Source: JAAYHG01 sp012735455 (lineage in GTDB: Bacteria > Bacillota > DTU030 > DUMP01). Taken from it: a DNA stretch of 64,000 nt. Positions 17,654-25,901 of the stretch are shown in pieces. A program made the translations under genes and the position numbers. The stretch spans positions 62,001 to 126,000 of the forward strand of contig JBMNIX010000009.1 in the NCBI GenBank assembly GCA_050951365.1, given 5' to 3'. Within the stretch, counting starts at the first letter, position 1. Each line of letters starts with the position of its first letter. Below the pieces are notes generated by a model. It was not told the DNA's origin and ran no database searches. It saw only the letters and a program-made list of their open reading frames with translations.

Positions 17654-18169
17654 CTAAATGAGAAGTAAGACAACCACCAATCCAGCCAGCACACCGGAAT
17701 AGCGCCATAGTTTTTGATTATTGACCGCATCGGCCTCGGCCAGATTTTGCCGCAATCTGAGGTGTTCTAAAGCTATTTTGAGGTGGCGCAGCTGATCTTT
17801 ACGATCCGACAAACCCAAAATAGGTGACAGCATTGTTAAGGGCTTTATGTCATCGGGCTCCAAGGGGGTATACTTCAGAAGGGTTCTCACTCCCTCTTCC
17901 CAAGAAATACACAAGGTCTTACCGGCCTCCATACCAGAAAGGACCTCATGTACAAAAGAGTTGATACTTGGTTCCAACGAGTGCCCCGCTCTTTCCAAAG
18001 CCTGAGGGAAAGGTGTTAGAGCAAAGTCGATTTCAGTAATAAGGAACTGCAGGAGACTCTGGAGTGACATAAGCAATGCTACGCGATCGCCGAAGTTACG
18101 TGCGATGAGGTAGCCAGTGCTCCCTGTGGCGAAGACCAATAGTAGGGCACCTCCTAGTTTCAGGACCAT
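17654..18169 (-). CDS. spoIIIAB: Stage III sporulation protein AB (SpoIIIAB)
   Basis: 171 residues with hydrophobic segments at both ends (GGALLLVFATGSTGYLIA and SGVLAGLVVVLLLI). The cytoplasmic part between them resembles type II secretion F-domain helices (LMSLQSLLQFLITEIDFALT, LSPILGLSDRKDQLRHLKIA). SD GGAGAT. In this sequence its start overlaps the spoIIIAA reading frame by 74 bases, which is unusual and may reflect a sequence error in spoIIIAA. Confidence 0.92.
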   Translation of the reverse strand: MVLKLGGALLLVFATGSTGYLIARNFGDRVALLMSLQSLLQFLITEIDFALTPFPQALERAGHSLEPSINSFVHEVLSGMEAGKTLCISWEEGVRTLLKYTPLEPDDIKPLTMLSPILGLSDRKDQLRHLKIALEHLRLRQNLAEADAVNNQKLWRYSGVLAGLVVVLLLI

Positions 18170-19151
18170 CCGGTATCTCCTTTCCCTTTTTGTTTCTTAG
18201 ATCGGCAACCGGCGTAAGCTGTACGCCATCAAACACCGCCTCCAGCGTTCCGGGGCCACGGGCTGTACCCAAGCAGACAATTCGAGAGAAGAGATGCCTC
18301 CCAATGAGTTCGCGTAAGAATGGCCTTTCCTTTAGATCGTGAAGGCCTGCCCCGTGAGCAGTAGCAATGATGCGCACACCACTTACCAATGCTTCTTCCA
18401 GGGCAACTATGTCTGCACGAGATCCAACCTCATCTGTAGCAATAACCTGTGGCGACATTGAGCGCAGGAGCAACACAATTCCTTCCGCTTTGCCCGCTCC
18501 ATCCAAAACATCTGTCCGTGGACCTACATTATTTTGCGGCACCCCTTGGTAGCAGGCGGCTATTTCCGACCGTTCATCAACAACCCCCACTTTATGACCT
18601 GCAAGACCCAGGGAAGGTACCCCAGAACTTACCTGCCTGATCAAATCCCTAAGCAGCGTTGTTTTACCGCAGCCAGGTGCTGAGACAATAAGGGTGCTCA
18701 GAAAGGCCCCTTCTGTAACGAGATAAGGTAAAACGGCGTCAGCTGCCCCCACAACCTGACGTGCCAGTCTAATGTTTAACGAACCGATGTGTTTGAGGGT
18801 TCTTATATGTTCTCCTTCTAGAATAGCCCGGCCGACTATCCCCACCCGGTGTCCCCCAGCTAGAGTAATGAACCCTTGTCGCAACTCTTCTTCCCGAGCA
18901 TAAAAAGATGACTGAGTAAGAAGGTGCAGAGTCTCCTCCAAAACGTTTCGGGAGAGTCCCGATATTCCAGGAAGGCTCAGATCACCCGAACTTAGTACCA
19001 GCATCACTGGTTGCCCCAATCGCAGCCTTATTTCAAGCAGATCGTCTTTTATCTGTTCTGGCAGCCGCCGTAAAGGTTCCCGCAAAGCTGTTCCCAGAAA
19101 GGGTAGAATCTCTTGCTCTAAAACAGTTGCAATCTTTGGTAGAGACCCCAT
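18096..19151 (-). CDS. spoIIIAA: Stage III sporulation protein AA (SpoIIIAA), ATPase
   Basis: Motor-like ATPase of the SpoIIIA complex, related to secretion ATPases. Walker A is SAPGCGKTTLLRDLI, Walker B region VIATDEVGSRADIVALEEA, and GVRIIATAHGAGLHDLKERP follows. The ATG at 19151 has a purine-rich SD. The C terminus after DLRNKKGK reads on for about 28 residues into spoIIIAB. Removing one base in the A/G run near 18188 would give KGDTGWS and a stop next to the spoIIIAB SD, so the true end is probably near 18165. Confidence 0.94.
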   Translation of the reverse strand: MGSLPKIATVLEQEILPFLGTALREPLRRLPEQIKDDLLEIRLRLGQPVMLVLSSGDLSLPGISGLSRNVLEETLHLLTQSSFYAREEELRQGFITLAGGHRVGIVGRAILEGEHIRTLKHIGSLNIRLARQVVGAADAVLPYLVTEGAFLSTLIVSAPGCGKTTLLRDLIRQVSSGVPSLGLAGHKVGVVDERSEIAACYQGVPQNNVGPRTDVLDGAGKAEGIVLLLRSMSPQVIATDEVGSRADIVALEEALVSGVRIIATAHGAGLHDLKERPFLRELIGRHLFSRIVCLGTARGPGTLEAVFDGVQLTPVADLRNKKGKEIPDGPETRRCPTIGLRHREHWLPHRT

Positions 19152-19174
19152 TGCTCTCCCCCCACGTTGTCCTA

Positions 19175-19205
19175 TTACCAATTTTATGCTGAGAGCAAGC
19201 AAAAA
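19175..19205 (-). promoter_or_regulatory. Possible sigma-E promoter for spoIIIA
   Basis: CATAAAAT (19181-19188) resembles the sigma-E -10 consensus CATACAMT. The spoIIIA operon is sigma-E controlled in Bacillus. The -35 side (GTCTTTTT) overlaps the terminator T run and matches poorly. Confidence 0.3.
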
Positions 19206-19233
19206 GACCTGCAACTTGTGTTGTTGCAGGTCT
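19197..19233 (-). terminator. Rho-independent terminator before spoIIIA
   Basis: A perfect 11-bp stem (AGACCTGCAAC, 19223-19233 with 19205-19215) is followed on the minus strand by TTTTTGCTT. It ends the yqeG-to-CD1247-like transcription unit and isolates spoIIIA. Confidence 0.92.
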
Positions 19234-19250
19234 CTGTACTGCCCCGCCTT

Positions 19251-19706
19251 TTAGTCTTCTGTTCCTTCCAGAAAGGTCTCTGCTTCATCCTCCTCTTCAT
19301 CCGTGGCAAAGACCACCTCACCGCACTGCGGACAGGTAACCTCTGTCACGGCTTCGTCTTCTAGGATGTCCTCCTCGAAGAACACCTTTTCACTGCACTT
19401 TGGACATTCCACTTCGACGTAGTCCGTCTCTTCATCGCAGTCCACATCGTCGGTCGCAAAGGCATCGTCCAATTCCTCAGCAGAATCCCAATAATCGTCC
19501 TCCAATTCACTAACGCTTTCATCCAGGGCACTTACGTATTCTTCAAGGTCTTGTTGAGCCTGCTGCAGCTTTTGAACCTCTGTGGCCATTTCTGCCAAAA
19601 CAGCAATAAGTTGTGTGAGGAGCTTACCTTCTCGACTCTCGGACTCTACAGCAAGCCCTTCTGCCAGCCCCTGCAAATAGGAAACTCGTTCGCTCAAACT
19701 AGCCAA
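19251..19706 (-). CDS. CD1247-like acidic protein with zinc ribbon
   Basis: 151 residues. The N-terminal part (LSERVSYLQGLAEGLAVESE, then a coiled-coil LQQAQQDLEEYVSALDESV) matches the clostridial CD1247 N-terminal domain as I remember it. A very acidic linker follows, then a zinc ribbon with two CxxC pairs (ECPKCSEKVFF and TCPQCGEVVF) and an acidic tail. Function is unknown. It is the last gene of the efp unit, just upstream of the spoIIIA terminator. Confidence 0.75.
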   Translation of the reverse strand: MASLSERVSYLQGLAEGLAVESESREGKLLTQLIAVLAEMATEVQKLQQAQQDLEEYVSALDESVSELEDDYWDSAEELDDAFATDDVDCDEETDYVEVECPKCSEKVFFEEDILEDEAVTEVTCPQCGEVVFATDEEEDEAETFLEGTED

Positions 19707-19724
19707 ACACTTGTACCTCCTTTT

Positions 19725-20282
19725 TTATGCTCGAGTTAAGTACTCACCGGTACGGGTGTCAATGCGAATGATGTCACCTTCTTCGATGAACAAAGGTACC
19801 TGTACAGTTGCCCCCGTCTCCAGCACAGCCGGTTTTGTTGCTCCGGATACCGTATCACCACGGATGCCAGGAGCAGTCTCCACGATTCTTAGATCCACAA
19901 AGTTGGGTAAATCGATACCGAGAACGCTGCCCTCGTATAGCATAACACTGATCATCATATTTTCCTTCAAGAATCTTAGGTTGTCGCCCAGCTGATCAGC
20001 ACTTAGGGTTAGCTGTTCGTATGTTTCTGTGTCCATGAATGTGTGACTGTCACCTGAGGCATACAGGTACTGCATTTCACGCCGATCAATGCGGGCCGTC
20101 TCAACTTTTTCACCCGCTCTGAAGGTGCGTTCCGTAGTAGCGCCGCTTTTTACATTCTTGAGTTTGGTGCGGACAAAAGCGGCGCCTTTTCCAGGTTTAA
20201 CATGCTGAAAATCAACTACTTGGTACACTTCACCATCTAGCTCTATGGTTAGACCGGTACGAAAATCATTAGTAGATATCAT
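19725..20282 (-). CDS. efp: Translation elongation factor P
   Basis: Rescues ribosomes stalled at polyproline. KOW-like N domain with the tip lysine K32 in HVKPGKGAAFV, then two OB domains (ISVMLYEGSVLGIDLPNFVD, ATVQVPLFIEEGDIIRIDTR). 185 residues is standard. It follows the M24 peptidase gene, the typical pepP-efp pairing of Firmicutes. Confidence 0.97.
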   Translation of the reverse strand: MISTNDFRTGLTIELDGEVYQVVDFQHVKPGKGAAFVRTKLKNVKSGATTERTFRAGEKVETARIDRREMQYLYASGDSHTFMDTETYEQLTLSADQLGDNLRFLKENMMISVMLYEGSVLGIDLPNFVDLRIVETAPGIRGDTVSGATKPAVLETGATVQVPLFIEEGDIIRIDTRTGEYLTRA

Positions 20283-20293
20283 TGCTTAACCCC

Positions 20294-21301
20294 CTATAGA
20301 ATAAAAGAGTGTTTTGGAGCTTGTGACAGAATCTCGTTACCTGTGGTTGTAACCAGGATGATGTCCTCTGTTCGTACACCACCAAAACCCGGTATGTAGA
20401 CACCTGGTTCCACTGTCACTACCATCCCAGGTTGTAACACCTCGGGACACTCCGCGGAGAGGTGAGGCCCCTCATGGATAGCAAGACCAACACCATGACC
20501 CAAAGAGTGCCCAAAATGCTCTCCGTGTCCTCTCTGCTCAATAACACTGCGTGCGGCTCTATCAACCTCGGCCACTGGAACGCCTGGCTGAGCGGCCTCT
20601 ATGCCAGCAATCTGGGCCTCAAGAACTAAATCGTACAGACTTCGCTGCTTTGCGGTGGGCTCTCCAAACACGAAGGTCCTAGTCAGGTCTGAGTGGTAAC
20701 CCTTGTATACAGCCCCAAAATCTATGGTGAGAAGGTCGCCTACTTCTAACCTCCTCTCCGTGGGTTCGGCGTGAGGAAGAGAGGAGCGTGTTCCTGAGGC
20801 CACGATAAAGGAGAAGGCTGGCCCATTAGCTCCCAAGCGGCGCAGAAAAAATTCGAGTTCGAGCGCAACCTCCTGTTCGGTGAGCCCTGGTTTAAGGTAC
20901 GAGCGAAGAAAGTCCACACCTCTGTCAGTCATCTTTATAGCTTCGCGCAGAAGCTTTACCTCGTCCGCATCCTTAACCATTCGGAGAGCTTCAATCAATC
21001 CCTTCTGGGGACGGAACTCCACATCTGGGATCCCTCGTAGAAGCTCTACATACGTATCGTAGCTCAGGTGCTCACTCTCAAAAGCCACAGGGCAAGAGCC
21101 TCTGGTCAACAGTGCACCGATAGTTTTTGTCCACGGTCGTTCCAGTTGCACCACCTCGAAGTCAGGTGCTTGCAGTGCCGCCTGCTCCAAATACCGAAAG
21201 TCCGTACACAGATAGGCACGTTGCGGTAGTATGACCAGGAAAGCGTTCGAGCCGGTAAAACCACTCAGATATCGTCTGTTTTCCTGTGTGTTTACCAGCA
21301 T
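20294..21301 (-). CDS. M24 family Xaa-Pro aminopeptidase
   Basis: Metallopeptidase removing N-terminal residues before proline. A creatinase N domain (NRRYLSGFTGSNAFLVI) precedes the pita-bread domain with metal ligands in LLTIDFGAVYKGYHSDLTRT, GHSLGHGVGLAIHEGPHLS and VVTVEPGVYIPGFGGVRTED. The visible ATG at 21301 is too far in. Upstream sequence encodes GRLERLRARLDQLGLGG in the same frame, as expected for the family. The best start by SD is the ATG at 21360, nine bases after GAGGAA, which is one base out of frame. A one-base deletion near 21345 is therefore likely. Confidence 0.93.
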   Translation of the reverse strand: MLVNTQENRRYLSGFTGSNAFLVILPQRAYLCTDFRYLEQAALQAPDFEVVQLERPWTKTIGALLTRGSCPVAFESEHLSYDTYVELLRGIPDVEFRPQKGLIEALRMVKDADEVKLLREAIKMTDRGVDFLRSYLKPGLTEQEVALELEFFLRRLGANGPAFSFIVASGTRSSLPHAEPTERRLEVGDLLTIDFGAVYKGYHSDLTRTFVFGEPTAKQRSLYDLVLEAQIAGIEAAQPGVPVAEVDRAARSVIEQRGHGEHFGHSLGHGVGLAIHEGPHLSAECPEVLQPGMVVTVEPGVYIPGFGGVRTEDIILVTTTGNEILSQAPKHSFIL

Positions 21302-21366
21302 GCCACCTAATCCAAGCTGATCCAGCCTAGCTCGGAGGCGCTCTAAACGTCCCTTCCCATCCAGGT

Positions 21367-21810
21367 CTATTCCTCCCCTCGGATAATAGTATGCAGAGCA
21401 AGGAGAGCAAGCACATAACCGCTAGCGCCCAACCCACAGATCTGGCCAGTCACCACAGGGGCGGTGACAGACCTGTGCCTAAAACCTTCGCGGGCGTAGA
21501 TGTTACTTAGGTGTACCTCGATAATTGGAATCTCTAGTAGGGCCAGAGCATCCCGAAGCGCGATGCTGTAGTGAGTCAGAGCAGCAGGATTAATAATAAG
21601 ACCCGCAACACGATGGCGTGCTTCCTGAATGGCATCCACCAACACACCCTCGTGGTTGGACTGAAGAAACTCAATCTCAAATCCTAGTTTCTGAGCTTCT
21701 TCATTCAAGCGTGCTTCAATCGCGCTCCAGGATATCCGCCCGTACACCTCTGGCTCGCGCTCTCCGACTAGATTGAGATTAGGGCCGTTCACTATCAAAA
21801 CAACAGGCAT
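21367..21810 (-). CDS. aroQ: 3-dehydroquinate dehydratase, type II
   Basis: Third step of the shikimate pathway. NGPNLNLVGEREPEVYG holds the catalytic tyrosine and the flexible lid arginine; INPAALTHYSIALRDAL and EVHLSNIYAREGFRHRSV follow, with the catalytic histidine. 147 residues is normal. It is separated from aroK by the two TldD/PmbA genes in the same unit. Confidence 0.96.
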   Translation of the reverse strand: MPVVLIVNGPNLNLVGEREPEVYGRISWSAIEARLNEEAQKLGFEIEFLQSNHEGVLVDAIQEARHRVAGLIINPAALTHYSIALRDALALLEIPIIEVHLSNIYAREGFRHRSVTAPVVTGQICGLGASGYVLALLALHTIIRGEE

Positions 21811-21830
21811 GTTTCCCTCTCCCTTCCACT

Positions 21831-23168
21831 TTAGGTACCGCTCACCGTAAGTGGCCCTACAAGTAGCGTGGGGGAGCCATAGCCAAGGTAAAAACGGAGG
21901 TCATCTGCAGCCGCCTGCACCTGTTTCAAGAGTGTAACCACATTTCCTGCTAACACGACACCCCGTACCGGCCGTGTCAAATGTCCATTCTCGATTAAGA
22001 TCCCGGTGGCCCCCAACGAGAAATCGCCTGAGATGGGATTGGCTGTGTGCGTTCCTAGGAGGTCCAGGACAAGTAGTCCTTTCTTTACACTGCCCACCAG
22101 GTCCTGGGGCTTTGCAGTGCCAGGAGCAAAAAAGAGGTTCGTAGGACCTACGTTGGGTAACCCTTTAAAGGAACCACGCATTGCATTACCCGTGGAACAG
22201 GTTCCGTCCTTAGCCGCAGTGTATGAGTTATGAAGGAAACCCTTTAGCACACCTTGCTCCAGGAGAACTGTACACTGGCTAGGCACACCTTCTCCATCGA
22301 CAGGTGCGGTGTTTATGCCTCCCCTAAGGGTACCATCATCCACCAAGGTAACGGTGTCTGAGGCCACATGTTGCCCCACACGCCCGGCAAAAAGAGACCG
22401 TCCCTTTTGTGCCGCTTCGGCGGTGAGGGCAGGTGCCAAAATACCTAGAAACTGTGTGGCAGCCTGCGGCGGCAAGATGAGTGCCAGTTTTTGGGTCGGG
22501 ACGGGCTCCGCACCGAGAAGACTAAGTGCCTCTTGGGCCGCTTCTTTACCAATCTCCTCAGGGTCAATTTTGCTTAGCCTGGTACTGTAGAAAAGCCCGG
22601 ATCCTGTTTGTGCGTCACCATTCTCCTCTGCCACAACCCAGGCATAGCCACCGCAGAAATTGCCCTTGTAGCTCACGTTTAGACCGTATGAGTTGGCTAC
22701 AGCAACCAAGTACTCTCCTTCTTCAAAGACTGATCGTTCTGACTTGCTGATACGTTTGTCTTGTTCAAAGGCTGCTTGTTCAATAGCTAGCGCCAAATCG
22801 ATTTTTTTCTCCAGGGCTGTAGCCTTAAGTTCCGGATCAAATTGGGCTAAGGCCAGATCTATTGTTTCTGATCCGGGCAGGCAGCGGGCCGGGTCTGGTG
22901 ACACGTATTTGGCATTATCAACGGCAGATTCAGCACTTTGGCGCAGGGCTTCGGGAGTAAGATCAGAAGTAAAGGCATATCCCAGACTCTCACCCTTCAG
23001 TACGCGGATTCCAATGCCTCTCTCCTTACTCTGGCGCAGTGTTTCTAGGCGCTGGCGCCTTACTTCGATAGAAAGGTTAGAATGCTCCAAGAAGAAAGCC
23101 TCTACCTGGTCGGCACCTGCTTCCTTGCCGAGACGGATAGCAGTATCCACTAAGTCACGAGGTTCCAC
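21831..23168 (-). CDS. TldE/PmbA family metalloprotease subunit
   Basis: 445 residues. The N-terminal region EVRRQRLETLRQSKERGIGIRVL and the central VDGEGVPSQCTVLLEQGVLKG-like stretch followed by TGNAMRGSFKGLPNVGPTN are typical of PmbA/TldE. This subunit lacks the HExxxH zinc motif and pairs with TldD next door to form a heterodimeric protease that in other bacteria matures ribosomal peptides and degrades unfolded peptides. Confidence 0.93.
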   Translation of the reverse strand: MEPRDLVDTAIRLGKEAGADQVEAFFLEHSNLSIEVRRQRLETLRQSKERGIGIRVLKGESLGYAFTSDLTPEALRQSAESAVDNAKYVSPDPARCLPGSETIDLALAQFDPELKATALEKKIDLALAIEQAAFEQDKRISKSERSVFEEGEYLVAVANSYGLNVSYKGNFCGGYAWVVAEENGDAQTGSGLFYSTRLSKIDPEEIGKEAAQEALSLLGAEPVPTQKLALILPPQAATQFLGILAPALTAEAAQKGRSLFAGRVGQHVASDTVTLVDDGTLRGGINTAPVDGEGVPSQCTVLLEQGVLKGFLHNSYTAAKDGTCSTGNAMRGSFKGLPNVGPTNLFFAPGTAKPQDLVGSVKKGLLVLDLLGTHTANPISGDFSLGATGILIENGHLTRPVRGVVLAGNVVTLLKQVQAAADDLRFYLGYGSPTLLVGPLTVSGT

Positions 23169-23183
23169 GTTGCCATCCCTCCT

Positions 23184-24560
23184 TTACAGCAACCCACCGA
23201 CCACAAGTTCAGGAATACGCATGGTTGGTTGTGCATCTGAAACGGGTACACCCTGGCCATCCTTCCCACAGGTACCGATGGCAAACCCCAGGTCGATACC
23301 TACCATGTCTACTGTCATAAGTGCCGCTGGACCATTGCCGCTCAAAGTGGCGCCACGAACTGGTACGGTGATCTTACCGTTTTCAATTAAGTAACCCTCA
23401 GCCACATCAAAGACGAAGTCTCCTGTGGTTGGGTTAACCTGACCACCGCCCATCTTCTTTACCAGTAGTCCACGGTGGGTTTGGGCAATAATCTCCTCTG
23501 GTAGCATCTCACCTGGGGCAACGTAAGTGTTCGACATGCGCGGTATGGGTGGGTAATGGAAGGATTGCCGCCTGCCATTGCCTGTGGCGGCTTGACCCAG
23601 GCGTCTTGCCCAATCAAGGTCCGTCATGTAGGTTTGCAGTACACCATGGCTGATAAGGACATTCCTTTGGGTCGGTGTCCCTTCGTCATCGAAGTGATAA
23701 GAACCATACTTGCCAGGGAGAGTTGGGTCGTCAATCACTGTCACCAATTCGGAGGCTACGCGCTGGCCGCGTTTACCTGCATAGACGGACATCTCCTTAC
23801 CCACAATGTCCGCCTCTAAGCCATGACCACAGGCTTCATGTATCATAGTTCCCCCAGCTTCCCCCGAAAGCACAACTGGCATCCTCCCAGGGGGTGCAGG
23901 TTGTGCTTTCAGTAGCATAAGCGCTCGGCGCGTGGCTTGACTTGCCAGATTGCGAACCACATCTGGCGTCAAGAGATCCAATCCCTGGGTACCACCCAGA
24001 GATTCGTAGCCCGTCTGCACATTGTTGCCATCGGCTGCCACCACATTCACCACAAATATAGTGCGAAAGCGCCTGTCCTCAGCCAGTCGCCCCTCGGAAT
24101 TGGCTATTTGCACAAGCTGCTCGGTATCCCCGTATCTTACCATAACCTGACGTATGTTTTCGCCACCAGAGCGAGCTTCCTTTTCGGCCTCTTTGACAAC
24201 TGCCACCTTGGCGCCCATATCTGCCTCCTGAATGACAGCTGTCGCTACTTTCTTACCGGCCGCAAGACTGATCACCTTCCTGCTGCCATGTTCACACCTA
24301 GAAGCAGCTTGGCTGGCTGTATGTGCGGCCAGTCTCACCCCCTGGTTGCTGAGATCATTTGTAAAGACGTAAACACTGCTCTCGCCGGATAAGACCCGTA
24401 TCCCTGCGCCCACATCTACACCTGTGACTACCTGTTCTATCCTTTGAGCTTCCATGGATATGCTGTTTATTTGCCGGCGTTCAACAAAAATCTCGGCAAA
24501 GTCCCCTCCTCCCGCCATGGCCTCGCCCAAGGCAGATTTAAGGTCACTTTCTGTAAGCAC
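23184..24560 (-). CDS. tldD: TldD family metalloprotease subunit
   Basis: 458 residues with the catalytic zinc motif HEACGHGLEAD (HExxxH) near the centre. QRIEQVVTGVDVGAGIRVLS at the N-terminal side and YVAPGEMLPEEIIAQTHRG plus GDFVFDVAEGYLIENGK towards the C terminus are family blocks. The adjacent TldE gene lies 15 bases downstream. No peptide precursor gene was found nearby, so a general proteolytic role is more likely than a dedicated one. Confidence 0.94.
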   Translation of the reverse strand: MLTESDLKSALGEAMAGGGDFAEIFVERRQINSISMEAQRIEQVVTGVDVGAGIRVLSGESSVYVFTNDLSNQGVRLAAHTASQAASRCEHGSRKVISLAAGKKVATAVIQEADMGAKVAVVKEAEKEARSGGENIRQVMVRYGDTEQLVQIANSEGRLAEDRRFRTIFVVNVVAADGNNVQTGYESLGGTQGLDLLTPDVVRNLASQATRRALMLLKAQPAPPGRMPVVLSGEAGGTMIHEACGHGLEADIVGKEMSVYAGKRGQRVASELVTVIDDPTLPGKYGSYHFDDEGTPTQRNVLISHGVLQTYMTDLDWARRLGQAATGNGRRQSFHYPPIPRMSNTYVAPGEMLPEEIIAQTHRGLLVKKMGGGQVNPTTGDFVFDVAEGYLIENGKITVPVRGATLSGNGPAALMTVDMVGIDLGFAIGTCGKDGQGVPVSDAQPTMRIPELVVGGLL

Positions 24561-24577
24561 ACTTTCACCCCCTACGC

Positions 24578-25114
24578 TTATTCTGCTGCCAGCTGGAAAT
24601 TAGCCTTGAGCCAAGTGCTAATGACATGAGCCACTTGTTCAGGGTTCAAATCAGCAGTGTCCACCGTGAAATTGGCTGTGGCCTGGTACAAACCTTGGCG
24701 CTTGGCCAGGAGTTCGCGCACCCGCTTTCCCAACGCTGCTGTCTTCAGAAGTGGCCTTTCGTCCGAACATGAAGCGCGGGCTATTATCACATCTACCGGT
24801 GCCGTCAAAAGAACTACCGGCCCTGCCTGCTTTAACAAACCTATATTTTCCGTGGCTAAGACAGCGCCACCACCGGTAGCAATAACCTGTTTCTTACCCT
24901 GCACCACTTTTTTCAGTACAGCGGTTTCCAGTTGGCGGAAATAATTCTCGCCAAAGTATCCAAAAATCTCGTCGATAGTCAGCCTACTTACTCTTTGAAT
25001 CTCTACATCACAGTCACAGAATGACCAGCCTAGAGTGCGGGCCAAGATCTTTCCCGTCGTGGTCTTGCCGGTGGCCATAAACCCAATGATAGATACATTG
25101 GCGGTTATTGGCAT
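24578..25114 (-). CDS. aroK: Shikimate kinase
   Basis: Phosphorylates shikimate at the 3-position. Walker A GFMATGKTTTG is at residues 11-21, the substrate-binding DCDVEIQRVSRLTIDEIF follows, then the glycine-rich VIATGGGAVL loop and the LID arginine region ASCSDERPLL. 178 residues is normal. It is in the same transcription unit as aroQ; the other aro genes are outside the window. Confidence 0.95.
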   Translation of the reverse strand: MPITANVSIIGFMATGKTTTGKILARTLGWSFCDCDVEIQRVSRLTIDEIFGYFGENYFRQLETAVLKKVVQGKKQVIATGGGAVLATENIGLLKQAGPVVLLTAPVDVIIARASCSDERPLLKTAALGKRVRELLAKRQGLYQATANFTVDTADLNPEQVAHVISTWLKANFQLAAE

Positions 25115-25211
25115 CCCTATTCTGTCCTTTCCGCTGCTATTCTACTCAGGACATCGGCCATGCGGCAACGCTGGCTGACTTTCCTTCTACGGTAAGGATT
25201 AGAATTCCTTC

Positions 25212-25754
25212 CTAAGACAGGTCCGGCGGTGTTTTTTTTATCAGTTTGCGCCGAAGCAGGAGATTAAGAACGGAACGTTCAATACATCGTACCACGCGCG
25301 TACCAATAAACTCGTGATGACTCAGGGGTACCACCAGGATCGTCAAGAGCCCAAGACGATTGCCCCCAAGGATATCGGTGAAGAGTTGATCACCTACTAC
25401 TGCGGTCTCTAAGGCTTTAGTCTGCAGTATGTCTAAAGCTTGGCGGAAAGCGCGTCGCCTGGGTTTACCTGCTTTTGGAATGGCGGGTAGACCCATAACC
25501 TGCGCCACCACTTCCACACGATCCTTCCTATTATTGGAGAGGAGGCAAGAACGGAAACCACGTTCCCTAAGTCGCGCCAAGAGGGACTGGATTTGGTTAT
25601 CAACCTGGCACACATTCCAGTGCAGCAACGTGTTGTCCAGATCAAAAATAAGGCCTTTTATGCCGCGTTCAGCCAGTTCATCAAGCGGAAGGTCGTGGAC
25701 TGTATCTAGATACATATCTGGACTGACGAGATCCAGCCAGCGACTTTTCTTCAT
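25212..25754 (-). CDS. YqeG family HAD phosphatase
   Basis: HAD superfamily class IIIA. Motif I is LIFDLDNTLLHW (DxD), motif II SNNRKD, then PKAGKPRRRAF and the motif III acidic pair VVGDQLFTDILGGNRLG. The ATG at 25754 follows GGAGG with good spacing; earlier in-frame residues are not conserved. A TATAAT lies about 35 bases upstream, suggesting that transcription of the yqeG-aroK-efp unit begins here, divergent from sigK. The substrate is uncertain; yeast Gep4 relatives act on phosphatidylglycerophosphate. Confidence 0.93.
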   Translation of the reverse strand: MKKSRWLDLVSPDMYLDTVHDLPLDELAERGIKGLIFDLDNTLLHWNVCQVDNQIQSLLARLRERGFRSCLLSNNRKDRVEVVAQVMGLPAIPKAGKPRRRAFRQALDILQTKALETAVVGDQLFTDILGGNRLGLLTILVVPLSHHEFIGTRVVRCIERSVLNLLLRRKLIKKTPPDLS

Positions 25755-25901
25755 AAAACCACCCTCCGGAAAAGGAGTAACTTCTTTATTATAACAAGAA
25801 TGGCAGTAATATGCCAGCAAAGGGCCACAAGAGACAGGCACAAGAGGAGCCTTAGCTCAATATGATGTCAAAGGAGCAAATGGACCTGGAGGTGGCACTT
25901 A

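Noticed and set aside
21831..24560. TldD/TldE pair as maturation proteases of a ribosomal peptide cluster
   Set aside because: No precursor peptide, cyclase or transporter gene is adjacent; the neighbours are housekeeping genes.
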